Shown here: in pieces, positions 14,418 to 24,200 of the stretch
How the letters are laid out: each line of letters begins with the position of its first letter
How positions within the stretch are numbered: the first letter of the stretch is position 1
Assembly: GCA_965219875.1 (NCBI GenBank)
Contig: CBDCOW010000001.1
Location: forward strand, 186,001 to 250,000
From: DAOUKH01 sp965219875
GTDB taxonomy: Bacteria; Chloroflexota; Dehalococcoidia; SHYB01
Direction: 5' to 3'
DNA length: 64,000 nt
Made by a program: the position numbers and the translations under genes
The notes under the pieces: model-generated
What the model was told of the DNA's origin: nothing
The model's database searches: none
The model's input: only the letters and a program-made list of their open reading frames with translations

Positions 14418-15461
14418 CTACGCCAGCGACAGCCCCGGCGACACATCGAAGCCCAGATCCCGCCCGTTGGACGCCAGCCCCTCCGCCAGGTTGAAAAAAG
14501 CGGCGGCGGCGACCATCGCGGCATTGTCGGTGCACAGCACGGTCGGGGGAATGTGGACCGGGACGGCGGCTCGGGCGGCGAGGCGCTCCCGCAGCGGCTT
14601 GTTGGCGGCCACGCCCCCGGCGAGGGCGATGGCGGCGGCCCCCGCCGACTCCGCGGCGGTCACGGTCTTTTCGACCAAGACATCCACCACCGCCTCCTGG
14701 AAACCGGCGGCGACGTCGGCGATCACGGCCTCGCGTTCGGCCTCCGCTTCCTCTTCAAAGCCATCAGGCGCGGGCGGCGGGTATAGACCCAGGTCTTGCG
14801 CCATGTGGAGCGTGGCCGTCTTCAGACCGCTGAAGCTGAAGTCGTGGCCGCCGCGCAGCCAGGCGCGGGGCAGCGTTCGCGGGGCCTGGGCGCGCTCGGC
14901 GGTCCGTTGGATAACCGGGCCGCCGGGGTAGCCGAGACCGAGGATGCGGGCCGCCTTATCGAACGCCTCGCCGGCGGCGTCGTCGCGGGTCCGTCCCAGC
15001 ATCTCGTACTGGCCGTGCCCCCGCATGAGGACGAGGTCGGTATGACCTCCCGAAGCGATGAGGCAAACGAAGGGAAAGGGCGGCGGCTCGGCGCCGATCC
15101 AGTTGGCGTAGACGTGCGCCTCCAGGTGGTTCACGCCGACTAGGGGGAGACCCCCCGCCGCCGCGATCCCCTTGGCCACGTTGACCCCCACCAGCAGCGC
15201 CCCGGCGAGCCCCGGCCCCGCGGTCACCGCGACCGCGTCCAGGTCGGCCCAGCCCATGCCGGCGCCGTCCAGCGCCTCGCGGACCACCGGGCCGATCCGC
15301 AGCACGTGCTCCCGCGACGCGACCTCGGGGACCACGCCGCCGTAGCGGGCGTGCACGTCGATTTGCGAAGAGATGACGTTCGACCGCGCGTCGTGCCCGT
15401 CGACGACGACGGCGGCGGACGTCTCATCGCAGGAAGTCTCGATGGCGAGGATAGCGGTCAT
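14418..15461 (-). CDS. tsaD: tRNA N6-threonylcarbamoyladenosine transferase TsaD
   Basis: TsaD transfers the threonylcarbamoyl group to A37 of ANN-decoding tRNAs, working with TsaB and TsaE. The protein has 347 residues from ATG 15461 (MTAILAIETSCDETSAAVV), the normal size; a 37-residue extension upstream is repeat-derived and rejected. HARYGGVVPEVASREH and NHLEAHVYANW hold the iron-binding histidines. ASGGHTDLVL and GEAFDKAARILGLGYPGGP belong to the ASKHA nucleotide fold, and HDFSFSGLKTA follows. A TAGAAT hexamer lies 13 bases before the start, so the transcript may have a very short leader. tsaB and tsaE are not in this window. Confidence 0.96.
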   Translation of the reverse strand: MTAILAIETSCDETSAAVVVDGHDARSNVISSQIDVHARYGGVVPEVASREHVLRIGPVVREALDGAGMGWADLDAVAVTAGPGLAGALLVGVNVAKGIAAAGGLPLVGVNHLEAHVYANWIGAEPPPFPFVCLIASGGHTDLVLMRGHGQYEMLGRTRDDAAGEAFDKAARILGLGYPGGPVIQRTAERAQAPRTLPRAWLRGGHDFSFSGLKTATLHMAQDLGLYPPPAPDGFEEEAEAEREAVIADVAAGFQEAVVDVLVEKTVTAAESAGAAAIALAGGVAANKPLRERLAARAAVPVHIPPTVLCTDNAAMVAAAAFFNLAEGLASNGRDLGFDVSPGLSLA

Positions 15462-15872
15462 GGTCCGGTTCTCCATTCTAGACGATAGACGGTTCCTCCG
15501 GCCTGCGGGCGAGATCACACCCGTCATTCCCGTAGGGGCGCCCCTCGTGGGCGCCCGCTCCCCTCCCCACACCCGTCATTCCCTACGCCCGCGCACGCGG
15601 GAATCCATCCCTCCCGTAGGGGCGATTCGCGAATCGCCCTCCCCTCCGGCCTCCCCCCCCGGAGATCTTTGCAAAACTCCGTCGAGGGAAAGAACGCCGC
15701 CCGCTGGACTTGGGAAAGGGAGGCGGCGCAGGGTCTTTCTCCCTCTCCCGCCGCGAGAGGGTTGGGGTGAGGGCGGGGGGAGGCGGGGGCCGCACGACCT
15801 TGCTGAGGCCCGACCGCCGAGTTACACAAGAGTCCCCCTCCGGGGGAGACCGGGAAGGGGCGCCGCTCCCGC
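15462..15872. repeat. Gene-free repeat mosaic between tsaD and uvrD
   Basis: No gene is visible. In order it holds GGGGCGCCCCTCGTGGGCGC (near 15536), a long dRS3-like palindrome (15578-15604), the perfect palindrome GGCGATTCGCGAATCGCC (15621-15638), a TIR element (15661-15837) and a degenerate family A tail. Confidence 0.7.
15661..15837. mobile_element. Small TIR element (MITE-like), 177 bp
   Basis: The termini GGAGATCTTTGC (15661) and ACAAGAGTCCCC (ending 15837) are degenerate versions of GGAGACCTTTGC and its complement. The interior is collinear with the copies at 31805-31982 and the IS110-split copy at 9194. It includes the palindrome CTCTCCCGCCGCGAGAG, which shows stem changes relative to the other copies. 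Confidence 0.6.
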
Positions 15873-18206
15873 TTACAGCTTCTCTAGCCGGGCGAAGCTG
15901 AGCAGGAGCCGCTTGATCCCGTGCTCGCCGGGGAATTGGACCGTGATCTCGTGGTCGGCGCCGGAGGCAACGCAGTTCACAACGAAGCCGTCGCCGAACT
16001 TCGCGTGGCGGACGCGGTCGCCGGCGTCGAAGCCGGCCGCGGCCCGCTCGGCGGCGGCGTCTCGCCGGGCGCGCACTCCGGACGGCGCGGGCCGCCTCGT
16101 CACTCGGCCCGGCACGGTCGCAGGCCCATCGTAAACGCGGCGCGGCGGCTCATCCGCATCGTCCACATCGTCCCAGCCCCGGAGGCGCGCGGAGCCCCGC
16201 TCCGGCGTGCCGCCGCCGAAGCCGCCGTAGGCGCGGCGCGGGCCGCCACGCCCCCGATTGAGGGAACGGGTCAGTTCCGGCGGGATATCGTCGAGGAAGC
16301 GCGACGGCGGGTTCGTCCCCCGCCTCCCCATGGACGACCGCCGGTAGGCGCGCATCAGATAGAGGCGCTCCTCGGCGCGGGTGACGCCCACGTAGGCGAG
16401 GCGGCGCTCCTCCTCCATTTGTTCAGGGTCATCGAACGAGCGGTTGTGGGGGAGGACCCCCTCCTCCATCCCCGCGATGAAGACCACGGGGAACTCCAGC
16501 CCCTTCGCCTGGTGCAGCGTGATGAAGGTGACGGTGTCCGGCTTCTCGCCCAGGTTGTCGGTATCGGAGACCAGCGCGACCTGCTCGAGGAAGGTGGTGA
16601 GCCCCTCCGGGGAGTCCATCCACTCGAACTCCTCGGCGACGCTGCGCAACTCCATGACGTTCTCGACGCGCTCTTCGGCCATGTCGTCGCTCGTCTCGAG
16701 ATAGTCGCGGTAGCCCGTCATCTCGAAGACCAGCGTCACCAGCTCGGCCACCGAGACGCGCCTGTTCTCCTCGGCGAGGGAATCGATAAGCTCGCGGAAG
16801 CCGGTCAGCGCCTTCACCGCCCGCGGCGTGAGTTCGAGCTCCGCCGCGAGCTCGGGATCGCCGAGCGATTGGACGGCGGCGTACAGCGGAACCCCCCGGC
16901 CCGACGCCCACCGGCCCAGCTCGTCGAGCGTGCGCCCGCCGATCCCGCGGGCGGGGACGTTGATCACCCGCCGCAGGCTGACGTCGTCGGCGGGGTTGCG
17001 GATAAGCCGCAGGTAGGCGACCACGTCCCTCACCTCGCGGCGCTCATAGAAGCGCGTCGCCCCCACCAGATGGTAGGGGAGCCCGTAGCGCATGAACGCC
17101 TCTTCGAAGGGACGCGATTGGGCGTTGGTGCGGTACAAGATCGCCATGTCGGCGTGGCGCCGGCCCTCCTCGCCGACCAGGCGTCCGATCTCGGCGGCGG
17201 CGCGCGCCGCCTCGTCGTGCTCGTCGAGCGCGTCCACCAACCCGATCCGGTCGCCGCGCCCGTTCTCCGTCCACAACTCCTTCACCGCCCGCCGGCGGTT
17301 CGCCCCGATCACGCCGCCTGCCGCGTCGAGGATCACGCCGGTGGAGCGGTAGTTCTGCTCCAGCTTGATCACCGCCGCGCCGGGATAGTCATGATCGAAG
17401 CCGAGGATGTTGGCGATCTCCGCCTGGCGCCAGGAGTAGATCGACTGATCGGGGTCGCCCACGGCGAAGAGGTTCGCCGCCCCGCCGCTTCGCCCGGGGT
17501 CGGCGATGAGCCGGGCGATGCGGTACTGGGCCTCGTTGGTGTCCTGGAACTCGTCGATCATCACGTGGACGTAGCGCCCGCGGCAGCGTTCCAAGACATC
17601 GTCGTTGCGCTCCAGCAACGTGACGAGGCGCATGAGCAGGTCGTCGAAGTCGAGGGCGTTGCTCTGCGCCAGCAGCGCCTCGTAGCGCTCGTAGATGCGG
17701 TGGACGACCTCCTCGAAGTAGTTCGCCTTCTCCTCGGCGTACGCGGCGGGGCCGAGGAGCTTCGCCTTCGCCGCCGAGATCGCGTTGCGGACGGGCCCGG
17801 CCCCGAAGCGCTTGGAGTCGATCTCAAGATCGAGCATGGCGCGCTTGACGAGCGACCGTTGGTCATCGGCGTCGTAGATCACGAAGTCCCGGTCGAGGCC
17901 GGCGAACTCGTGCTCGATGCGGAGGATGCGCGCCGCGATCGCGTGGAACGTGCCCAGGGTGATGTTGCCGGCGCGGTCGCCGAGGAGCCGCGCCGCGCGT
18001 TCGCGCATCTCCCGCGCCGCCTTGTTGGTGAAGGTGACCGCCATGATGCGGCGGGGATTCACCCCCACGCGGTCGATGAGGTAGGCGAGCCGGTGGACGA
18101 TGACGCGGGTCTTGCCGCTGCCCGGCCCCGCGATCACGAGGACCGGGCCCTCGATCGCCTCGACGGCGGCCCGTTGCGGGGGGTTCAGGCCTTCCAAGTA
18201 GTCCAC
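15873..18206 (-). CDS. UvrD/PcrA-type superfamily 1 DNA helicase
   Basis: A 3'-5' DNA helicase of nucleotide-excision and mismatch repair or plasmid replication type, 777 residues from GTG 18206 (VDYLEGLNPPQRAAVEA). The motifs are: Q motif at the start, Walker A AGPGSGKTRVIVHRLAYL, Ia TFTNKAAREM, II MIDEFQDTNEAQ, III FAVGDPDQSIYSWRQ, IV with ALDFDDLL in domain 1B, and V/VI TLHQAKGLEFPVVFIAGM and YVGVTRAEERL. The C-terminal DRVRHAKFGDGFVV segment is the PcrA-type Tudor module that binds RNA polymerase. GTG 18224 is an alternative. TACAAT stands six bases before 18206, which favours a leaderless start there. Confidence 0.93.
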   Translation of the reverse strand: MDYLEGLNPPQRAAVEAIEGPVLVIAGPGSGKTRVIVHRLAYLIDRVGVNPRRIMAVTFTNKAAREMRERAARLLGDRAGNITLGTFHAIAARILRIEHEFAGLDRDFVIYDADDQRSLVKRAMLDLEIDSKRFGAGPVRNAISAAKAKLLGPAAYAEEKANYFEEVVHRIYERYEALLAQSNALDFDDLLMRLVTLLERNDDVLERCRGRYVHVMIDEFQDTNEAQYRIARLIADPGRSGGAANLFAVGDPDQSIYSWRQAEIANILGFDHDYPGAAVIKLEQNYRSTGVILDAAGGVIGANRRRAVKELWTENGRGDRIGLVDALDEHDEAARAAAEIGRLVGEEGRRHADMAILYRTNAQSRPFEEAFMRYGLPYHLVGATRFYERREVRDVVAYLRLIRNPADDVSLRRVINVPARGIGGRTLDELGRWASGRGVPLYAAVQSLGDPELAAELELTPRAVKALTGFRELIDSLAEENRRVSVAELVTLVFEMTGYRDYLETSDDMAEERVENVMELRSVAEEFEWMDSPEGLTTFLEQVALVSDTDNLGEKPDTVTFITLHQAKGLEFPVVFIAGMEEGVLPHNRSFDDPEQMEEERRLAYVGVTRAEERLYLMRAYRRSSMGRRGTNPPSRFLDDIPPELTRSLNRGRGGPRRAYGGFGGGTPERGSARLRGWDDVDDADEPPRRVYDGPATVPGRVTRRPAPSGVRARRDAAAERAAAGFDAGDRVRHAKFGDGFVVNCVASGADHEITVQFPGEHGIKRLLLSFARLEKL

Positions 18207-18212
18207 GGCGGC

Positions 18213-18218
18213 ATTGTA
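18213..18218 (-). promoter_or_regulatory. -10 element for a leaderless uvrD transcript
   Basis: TACAAT on the minus strand, then six bases, then the GTG start at 18206. There is no SD and no clear -35. Confidence 0.45.
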
Positions 18219-18277
18219 GCGCACGCCGCCTCTAGGCTGGACTCCCTCGCGTCGATTGACGGGAGAGGTTTGGCGCA

Positions 18278-18334
18278 ATGACAATGGCGCTGGCAGCAAT
18301 CGCGTTCGCCTGGTCTTTCGCGGCATGGCACTGA
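18278..18334 (+). CDS. 18-codon ORF upstream of the ammonium transporter
   Basis: MTMALAAIAFAWSFAAWH, a very hydrophobic peptide in Ala, Phe and Trp. GGGAGAGG lies at a workable distance before the ATG. Its TGA (18332-18334) overlaps the GAGGAGG ribosome-binding site of amtB, so ribosomes finishing here would sit on the next gene's SD. It could be a leader peptide coupling translation or a tiny membrane protein. A weak promoter lies just upstream (TTGACG near 18255, GACAAT near 18279), which partly overlaps the ORF start and argues for caution. Confidence 0.35.
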   Translation: MTMALAAIAFAWSFAAWH

Positions 18335-18347
18335 GGAGGCGGTTCGA

Positions 18348-19826
18348 ATGATGACGGCACTCGCGGGCGCGGGCCGCTACCTCACCCTCCCGGTGGGTGG
18401 GACGCGGCCCGACAACATGTGGATGGCGCGGGCCCTCACCGCCTTCGTCATGCTGGCGCTCCTCTTCGCCGGCTTCTGGCTCATCCCCCAGATGGCGCAC
18501 GCGCAGGACGCCGGTGGCGCCGACACCCTAGCGTCAGACCCCGGCAGCGCCGTCAACTTCGCATGGACGCTGCTCGCCGGCGCCTTGGTCTTCTTCATGC
18601 AGGCGGGCTTCGCCTTACTGGGCGCGGGACTCATCCGGTCCAAGAACACCGTCAGCTACATGACGAAGGGCTTCATGGGCTTCGCCGTCGCCAGCCTGGC
18701 CTACTGGGCCTTCGGCTTCGCGTTCATGTTCGGCGGAGCCGGCGGCTTCGGCCTCGAAACCGGCGGCGCCTTCATCGGCGGATCGGGCTTCTTCCTCGCC
18801 GGCGACGCCTACGACGTGAGCACCATCACGCGCTGGTTCTTCCAGGTGGTGCTCGCCGCCACCGCCGCCGCCATCGTCGCCGGGGCCGTGGCGGAGCGTA
18901 TGAAGCTCAACGCCTACCTCACCTTCAGCTTCGTCCTCGCCGCGCTCATCTATCCCATCTACGGCCACTGGGTCTGGGGCGGCGGCTGGCTAGGCAGCCT
19001 CGAGATCGGCGAGACCACCGGCCTGGCCGACTTCGCCGGCTCCGGCGTCGTCCACGCCGTCGCCGGCATCGCCGCCCTCATGGGCGCCGCCGCGGTCGGC
19101 CCCCGCCTCGGCAGGTTCAAGGCCGACGGCACCCCGAACCGGATCAGCGGGCACAACGTCCCCTTCGCCGTCATCGGCACCTTCATCCTCTTCTTCGGAT
19201 GGTTCGGCTTCAACGCCGGCAACGCCGTCGCCGCGACCGACCTCCGCATCTCCGTGATCATCGCCAACACACTGCTCGCCGGCGCGGCGGGCGCCCTCGT
19301 CGCGCTCTACTGGACCATCTTCAAGACCGGTAAGGCCGACCTCCCCACCGCCTGCAGAGGCGCTCTGGCCGGGCTCGTCGGCATCACCGCCGGCTGCGCC
19401 TTCGTGGCCCCCTGGGCCGCAGTCGTCATCGGCGCCCTGGCCATCCCGGTCATGTTCGGCACGACCTACGTCGTCGAGCGTATCCTCCGCGTCGACGACG
19501 TCATCGGCGCGGTCTCCGTCCACGGCGGCGCCGGCCTCTGGGGCGTCCTCGCCGTGGGCATCTTCGCCGACGGCAGCTACGGCGTCTCCGGCTTCGTCGA
19601 CGGCAACGGCGAGCAGTTCGTGATCCAGATCATCGGCGTCCTCGCCCTCGTCGGCTGGGTCGTCGTGACCGCGGGCGTGATGTTCTGGGCGCTGAACAAG
19701 ACGATGGGCCTCCGGGTAAGCCGTGAAGAAGAGCTCAGCGGGCTTGACGTTCCCGAGCACGGCATGGAAGCCTACCCCGCCGAGGAGCCGCTCACCGACC
19801 TGATGGCCGAGAAGGCGGGTTCCTAA
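18348..19826 (+). CDS. amtB: Ammonium transporter (Amt/MEP/Rh family)
   Basis: An inner-membrane trimeric ammonium channel. The 492-residue precursor has a long N-terminal region with a hydrophobic segment at about residues 25-47 ending MAHAQ, probably a cleaved signal peptide. Eleven transmembrane helices follow. FMQAGFALLGAGLIRSKN is the family entry signature, DFAGSGVVHAVAG contains the conserved Asp and first pore histidine, and VSVHGGAGLWG the second. FGWFGFNAGN is also conserved. The start is ATG 18348 (or 18351), with GAGGAGG upstream. No GlnK/GlnB gene is adjacent, although glnA and gltB are elsewhere in the window. The stop is followed by palindromic repeat DNA. Confidence 0.95.
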   Translation: MMTALAGAGRYLTLPVGGTRPDNMWMARALTAFVMLALLFAGFWLIPQMAHAQDAGGADTLASDPGSAVNFAWTLLAGALVFFMQAGFALLGAGLIRSKNTVSYMTKGFMGFAVASLAYWAFGFAFMFGGAGGFGLETGGAFIGGSGFFLAGDAYDVSTITRWFFQVVLAATAAAIVAGAVAERMKLNAYLTFSFVLAALIYPIYGHWVWGGGWLGSLEIGETTGLADFAGSGVVHAVAGIAALMGAAAVGPRLGRFKADGTPNRISGHNVPFAVIGTFILFFGWFGFNAGNAVAATDLRISVIIANTLLAGAAGALVALYWTIFKTGKADLPTACRGALAGLVGITAGCAFVAPWAAVVIGALAIPVMFGTTYVVERILRVDDVIGAVSVHGGAGLWGVLAVGIFADGSYGVSGFVDGNGEQFVIQIIGVLALVGWVVVTAGVMFWALNKTMGLRVSREEELSGLDVPEHGMEAYPAEEPLTDLMAEKAGS

Positions 19827-20156
19827 CCACTGACTTCTCCACCGGTTCCTGCCGCTCCGGTTGCATGACGCCTGGGAGAGGGACTCCCAGGCGTCATGCT
19901 TCCCGGAAGCCCGCGAAAGAGTCCCCCACCTCAAACCTCTCTCCCCCTGGGGGAGACTGAGAGAGGGCACGCGCCGCAGCCGCCCCGGCGGAGAGGGGTC
20001 TTGCCTCTTCTCCCAACGGGAGAAGATTGAGATGAGGGGCCCCCTTTCAACCACCACGGGGTATCGAAGTCCGTCACCCTCGCGGTCAGCCACCCCGGTT
20101 ACGCAAAGGTCTCCTCTGGGGGAGACTCAGAGAGGGCCGGGGCGGGGCATCACTGC
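19827..20156. repeat. Repeat mosaic downstream of amtB
   Basis: No gene is visible apart from the leader of the next gene. An imperfect inverted repeat (GACGCCTGGGAG...CTCCCAGGCGTC, about 19866-19897) could terminate amtB. It is followed by a family A repeat (19934-19968), a family B repeat (about 20017-20080), a right terminus GCAAAGGTCTCC (20103-20114) and another family A half. No left terminus of the TIR element was found. Confidence 0.65.
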
Positions 20157-20162
20157 TACAAT
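20157..20162 (+). promoter_or_regulatory. -10 element for a leaderless DUF2156 transcript
   Basis: TACAAT followed by seven bases and the GTG at 20170; no SD is present. Confidence 0.45.
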
Positions 20163-20169
20163 CGCCCCC

Positions 20170-21144
20170 GTGACCACAGCCGTCCTCACCGCCGCTCCCC
20201 CCACGCCGTCCGCGCCCACCCCGCCGCGTGGCGGGGCGCACGGACTCAGCCACATGGGCCTGCGCGAGGGGCCGGGACGCTTCTTCTTCGACGGCGAGCC
20301 CCGCCTCGGCTTCCGCGTCGCCGCCGGTGCCGCCGTCGCCCTGGGACCGCCCGCCGGCCCCTCCGACACCGCGCCGTCCGTCCTCGGCGGCTTCCGCGAC
20401 TGGTGCCGCCGACGGGGACTGCGCGCCGTGGTCTGCGGGCTCCCCGCCGAGCTCGCCGAGGCAGCGAGAACGGCGGGCTTCGGCCTGACCCCCGCCGGCG
20501 ATGAGGCGATCATCGACCCGCGCCGCGTCGAGCCGAGAGGCCGTCAGTGGCGCGAGGTCCGCGCCGCCCTCAACCGCGCCCGCGCCCGCGGTCTTCGCTT
20601 CCGTTGGATGACTCCCGAGGAGCGCGCCATCCGACGTCATGAGACCGACGCCGTCTCCGCCGCCTGGCTCCGCGGCAAGCGGCCCCCCGAGCTTCGCTTC
20701 GCCTTCGGCGGGGCCGGCGCGCTGCTCGACCCCGCCGCCCGCGCCGCCGCCGCGGAGGACGCCGAGGGCCGCATGGCCGGCTTCATCACCTGGGTTCCCG
20801 CTCGCGACGGCTGGATGCTCGAGCTCCTCCGCTACCGTCCCGGCGTCATGGCCGGCCTCGCCGACTACCTCACCGCCTCGTCGCTCCTCACCTTCCGCGA
20901 CGAAGGCTGCCCCTACGCCAGCCTCTCCGGGGCGCCCCTGACCAACCTCACCGCCTGCGCTCCCTGGACCAACGCCGCCCTCGCCGCCCTCCGACACGCC
21001 GCCCGCCCCCTCTACGACGCCGACGGCCTCCGGCGCTTCAAGCAGAAATTCAACCCCACCTGGACCCCCCTCTACCTCGCCCACACCGGCCGCCTCGGCC
21101 TCCCCCGCGCCGCCGTCGCCATCCTCCGCACCTCCCTCGCCTGA
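20170..21144 (+). CDS. DUF2156-domain protein (lysyl-phosphatidylglycerol synthase C-domain-like)
   Basis: A cytosolic protein of 324 residues with the GNAT-like fold of the DUF2156 family, the catalytic part of aminoacyl-phosphatidylglycerol synthases. It lacks the membrane domain those enzymes carry. Visible family features are QWREVRAALNRARARGLRFRW, of the K/R-V-R-x-x-x-x-R type, AAWLRGKRPPELRFAFGG, GFITWVPARDGWMLELLRY and YASLSGAPLTNL. A long upstream extension in the same frame is repeat-derived and is excluded. GTG 20170 is supported by TACAAT seven bases upstream. The substrate is unknown; stand-alone members may move acyl or aminoacyl groups. Confidence 0.75.
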   Translation: MTTAVLTAAPPTPSAPTPPRGGAHGLSHMGLREGPGRFFFDGEPRLGFRVAAGAAVALGPPAGPSDTAPSVLGGFRDWCRRRGLRAVVCGLPAELAEAARTAGFGLTPAGDEAIIDPRRVEPRGRQWREVRAALNRARARGLRFRWMTPEERAIRRHETDAVSAAWLRGKRPPELRFAFGGAGALLDPAARAAAAEDAEGRMAGFITWVPARDGWMLELLRYRPGVMAGLADYLTASSLLTFRDEGCPYASLSGAPLTNLTACAPWTNAALAALRHAARPLYDADGLRRFKQKFNPTWTPLYLAHTGRLGLPRAAVAILRTSLA

Positions 21145-21165
21145 CCTGCGCGCCTCCGCTCAGGC

Positions 21166-21245
21166 CTCTTCTCCCCACGGGAGAAGATTGAGATGAGGGG
21201 CCCCCTTTCAACCACCAAGAGCCGTCGACGCCCGACCAACTACAC
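21166..21245. repeat. Family B repeat
   Basis: CTTCTCCCCACGGGAGAAG hairpin, then ATTGAGATGAGGGGCCCCC and the CAACCACCA tail. It sits between convergent genes and could serve as a shared terminator-like hairpin. Confidence 0.65.
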
Positions 21246-21280
21246 ACCCACCGGCGCTAACCGCGCCAACGAATGAATAC

Positions 21281-24200
21281 CTACGCCGCGCACGTAGCGC
21301 CGCTTACGTTCCCAACCTCGCGCAGCCATCCCTGGAACGCGTCGTCAGCCGGCGCGCATAGTCCGGCATTGTCTTGGAACCGGAATTGGTTCAGAGCGGT
21401 CAGTGCCGTAAGGCTCGACGGAACCTCTCCCATCAGTTCATTAGAATACAGATATAGCTGCTCCAGGTCGGAGAGATTGCCGAGCTCTGGAGGAATCGTC
21501 CCCGTCAGTCCGTTCATCATCAGACTCAGACTCCGCAGGTTGGACAGGTCGTCCAGTTCGGCCGGGATCGGCCCTGTCAGTTGATTGAAGCCGAGCCCCA
21601 GGTACTTCAGATTGGAGAGACTGCCCAGTTCCGGCGGAATCGCCCCTGTCAGTTCGTTGTGGTAAAGAGACAAGGCTTCCACGCTGGCGAGGTTGCCCAG
21701 TTCCGGCGGAATCGCCCCCGTCAATTGGTTGTCGTGGAGCCAGAGTGTGGTCAGGCTGGCGAGGTTGCCCAGTTCCGAGGGGATCGGCCCCGTCAGTTCA
21801 TTGGAGTCGAGCCTGAGCTGGCGTAGACCGGAAGGGTTGCCGAGTTCCGACGGGATCGCCCCCGTCAGTTCGTTGTGGTTGAGAGACAAGACTACCACGC
21901 TGGAAAGCTTGCCGAGTTCTGGCGGGATCGCCCCCGTCAGTTGGTTACCATAGAGCAGGAGTTGACTCAGGTCGGCGAGGTTGCCCAGTTCCGGCGGAAT
22001 CGCCCCCGTCAATTGGTTATAGTTGAGCCAGAGTGTGGTCAGGCTGGCGAGGTTCCCCAGTTCCGGCGGGACCGCCCCCGTCAAATGGTTATCGCTGAGC
22101 CAGAGTGTGGTCAGGCTGGCGAGGTTCCCCAGTTCCGGCGGGATCGTCCCCGTCAGTAGGTTATCGTAGAGCTCAAGGCTCTCCAGGTTGGCAAGGTTGC
22201 CGAGTTCAGGCGGAATCAGCCCCGTCAGTAGATTCTCGTTGAGATCCAGCTCCTCTAGAGCGGACAGGTTGCCAAGTTCCGGGGGAATAGGGCCCGTCAG
22301 TTGATTGAAGCTGAGACTTAGGTCCTTTAGATTGGAGAGGCTGCCGAGTTCCGGCGGGATCGCCCCTGTCAACTGGTTGCTGCGAAGGCGCAATCTGGTA
22401 ACGCGTCCACTGCTGTCGGTGGTAACGCCGGCCCAATCGCCAAGCGGTCTGTCGCTCAACCAGTTGAGATTGTCCTCCCAGTTCGGCCCGTCGGTCGCCT
22501 CGTACAGCTCCACCAGTACAGCCCTCTCTGGGTCCGCGGCGGCTGCAGCCGGCGCGGCCGTTGCCGGGCACGTATCGCCGCTTGCCTTCTCAACTCCGCG
22601 CAGCCATGCCTGAAACGCCTCGTCGGCCGGCGCACAGAGCCCCGCGTTGTGTTCGAAGCTCAAGTTGTCCAGAGCAGCCAATGCTGTCAGGCTCGATGGA
22701 AGCGCTCCCACAAGCTGGTTGGAGTCCACGAACAGGACCCGGAGACGGGAGAGGTTGGCGAGTTGAGGAGGGATGGGTCCCGTCAGTTGATTTTGGCGCA
22801 GCCACAGCGTCTCCAATCTAGACAGGTCCCCGAGTTCAGGGGGGATCGGTCCCGTCAATTGGTTGCTATAGAGCACGAGCCCCACCAGCCTTGATAGACT
22901 ACCGAGTTCAGGGGGGATCGGTCCCGTCAGCCCATTCCCCTCGAGCTGCAGGTAATTCAGGTTGGACAGGTTGCCGAGTTCCGGCGGGATCGCCCCCGTC
23001 AGTTGGTTCTGGTCGAGCACCAACCGCGTCAGCCTGGCGAGGTTCCCGAGTTCAGGGGGAATCTGCCCTGTCAATGCACTGGAGGACAGCCTGAGAGACC
23101 GCAGCTTGGAGAGGTTGCCCAGTTGTGGAGGGATGCTTCCTGTCAATGTGGTGATGGCGACTTCCAAGGTTTCCAGCCTTGAGAGGCTACCCAGTTCCGG
23201 CGGGATCGCCCCCGTCAGCCCCTTCCCCCAGAGTTGCAGGATTTTCAGGCTGGCGAGGTTGCCGAGTTCCGGCGGGATCGCCCCCGTTAGCCCATCCCCC
23301 CCGAGTTGCAGGGATTCCAGGTTGGACAGGTTGCCCAGCTCCGGCGGAATCGTCCCTGTCAGTTGATTGCCGCCGAACCACAGATACCTCAGACTGGCGA
23401 GGCTGCCGAGTTCCGGCGGGATCGCCCCCGTCAGTTGGTTATTCCGGAGCACCAAGGTGGTTAGATGGGCCAGGCTGCCGAGTTCCGGCGGGATCGCCCC
23501 CGTCAGTTGATTGTCGCCGAGCCACAGGTACTCCAGATTGGTCGGACTGCCGAGTTCCGGCGGAATCGTCCCCGTCAGTCGATTGTCGCCGAGCCGCAGG
23601 TACTCCAGATTGGCCAGGCTGCCGAGTTCCGGCGGTATCGACCCCGTCAATCGGTTGTCTTGGAGATTCAACAGGCGCAGCGCCAAGAGGTCGCCGAGCT
23701 CCGGCGGAATCAACCCCGTTAGTTCGTTGTCGTAGAGTTCTATTGCAGTGACACGGCCATCCGCGTCGGCTGAAATCCCATACCATTCGCCGAGCGGCCG
23801 GTCGCTCAACCAGTTCCTGTTGTTCGCCCAGTTAGGCCCCTCGGCCGCCTCGTACAGCGCCACCAGTACAACCCTGTCTGGGTCTGCGGGGGGTGCAGTC
23901 GGCGTCGCTCTTGCCGGGCACGTATCGCCGCTTGCCCGGGCAATTCCCCCAAGCCATACTTTGAACGCGGCGTCAGTCGGCGCGCAAAGCCCCGCGTTCC
24001 GCTCGAAGCGGAATTCGACCAGGGTAGACACTGCGGTCAGATCCCGCGGAATTACCCCTGTCAGTTGGTTGTCGTGGAGCCAGAGTGTCTCCAGGGAGGA
24101 GAGGTTGCCGACATCCGGAGGGATCGCCCCCGTCAATCGGTTTTGGTCGAACCTCAGCGTCCGTAGGTCGGAGAGGTTGCCGAGTTCCGGCGGGATCGCC

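Noticed and set aside
18207..18500. N-terminal extension of the helicase overlapping amtB
   Set aside because: The Q motif begins right after 18206, and the extension is antisense to the amtB signal-peptide region.
19861..20169. N-terminal extension of the DUF2156 protein
   Set aside because: It translates family A and B repeats; the recognisable protein begins downstream of GTG 20170.
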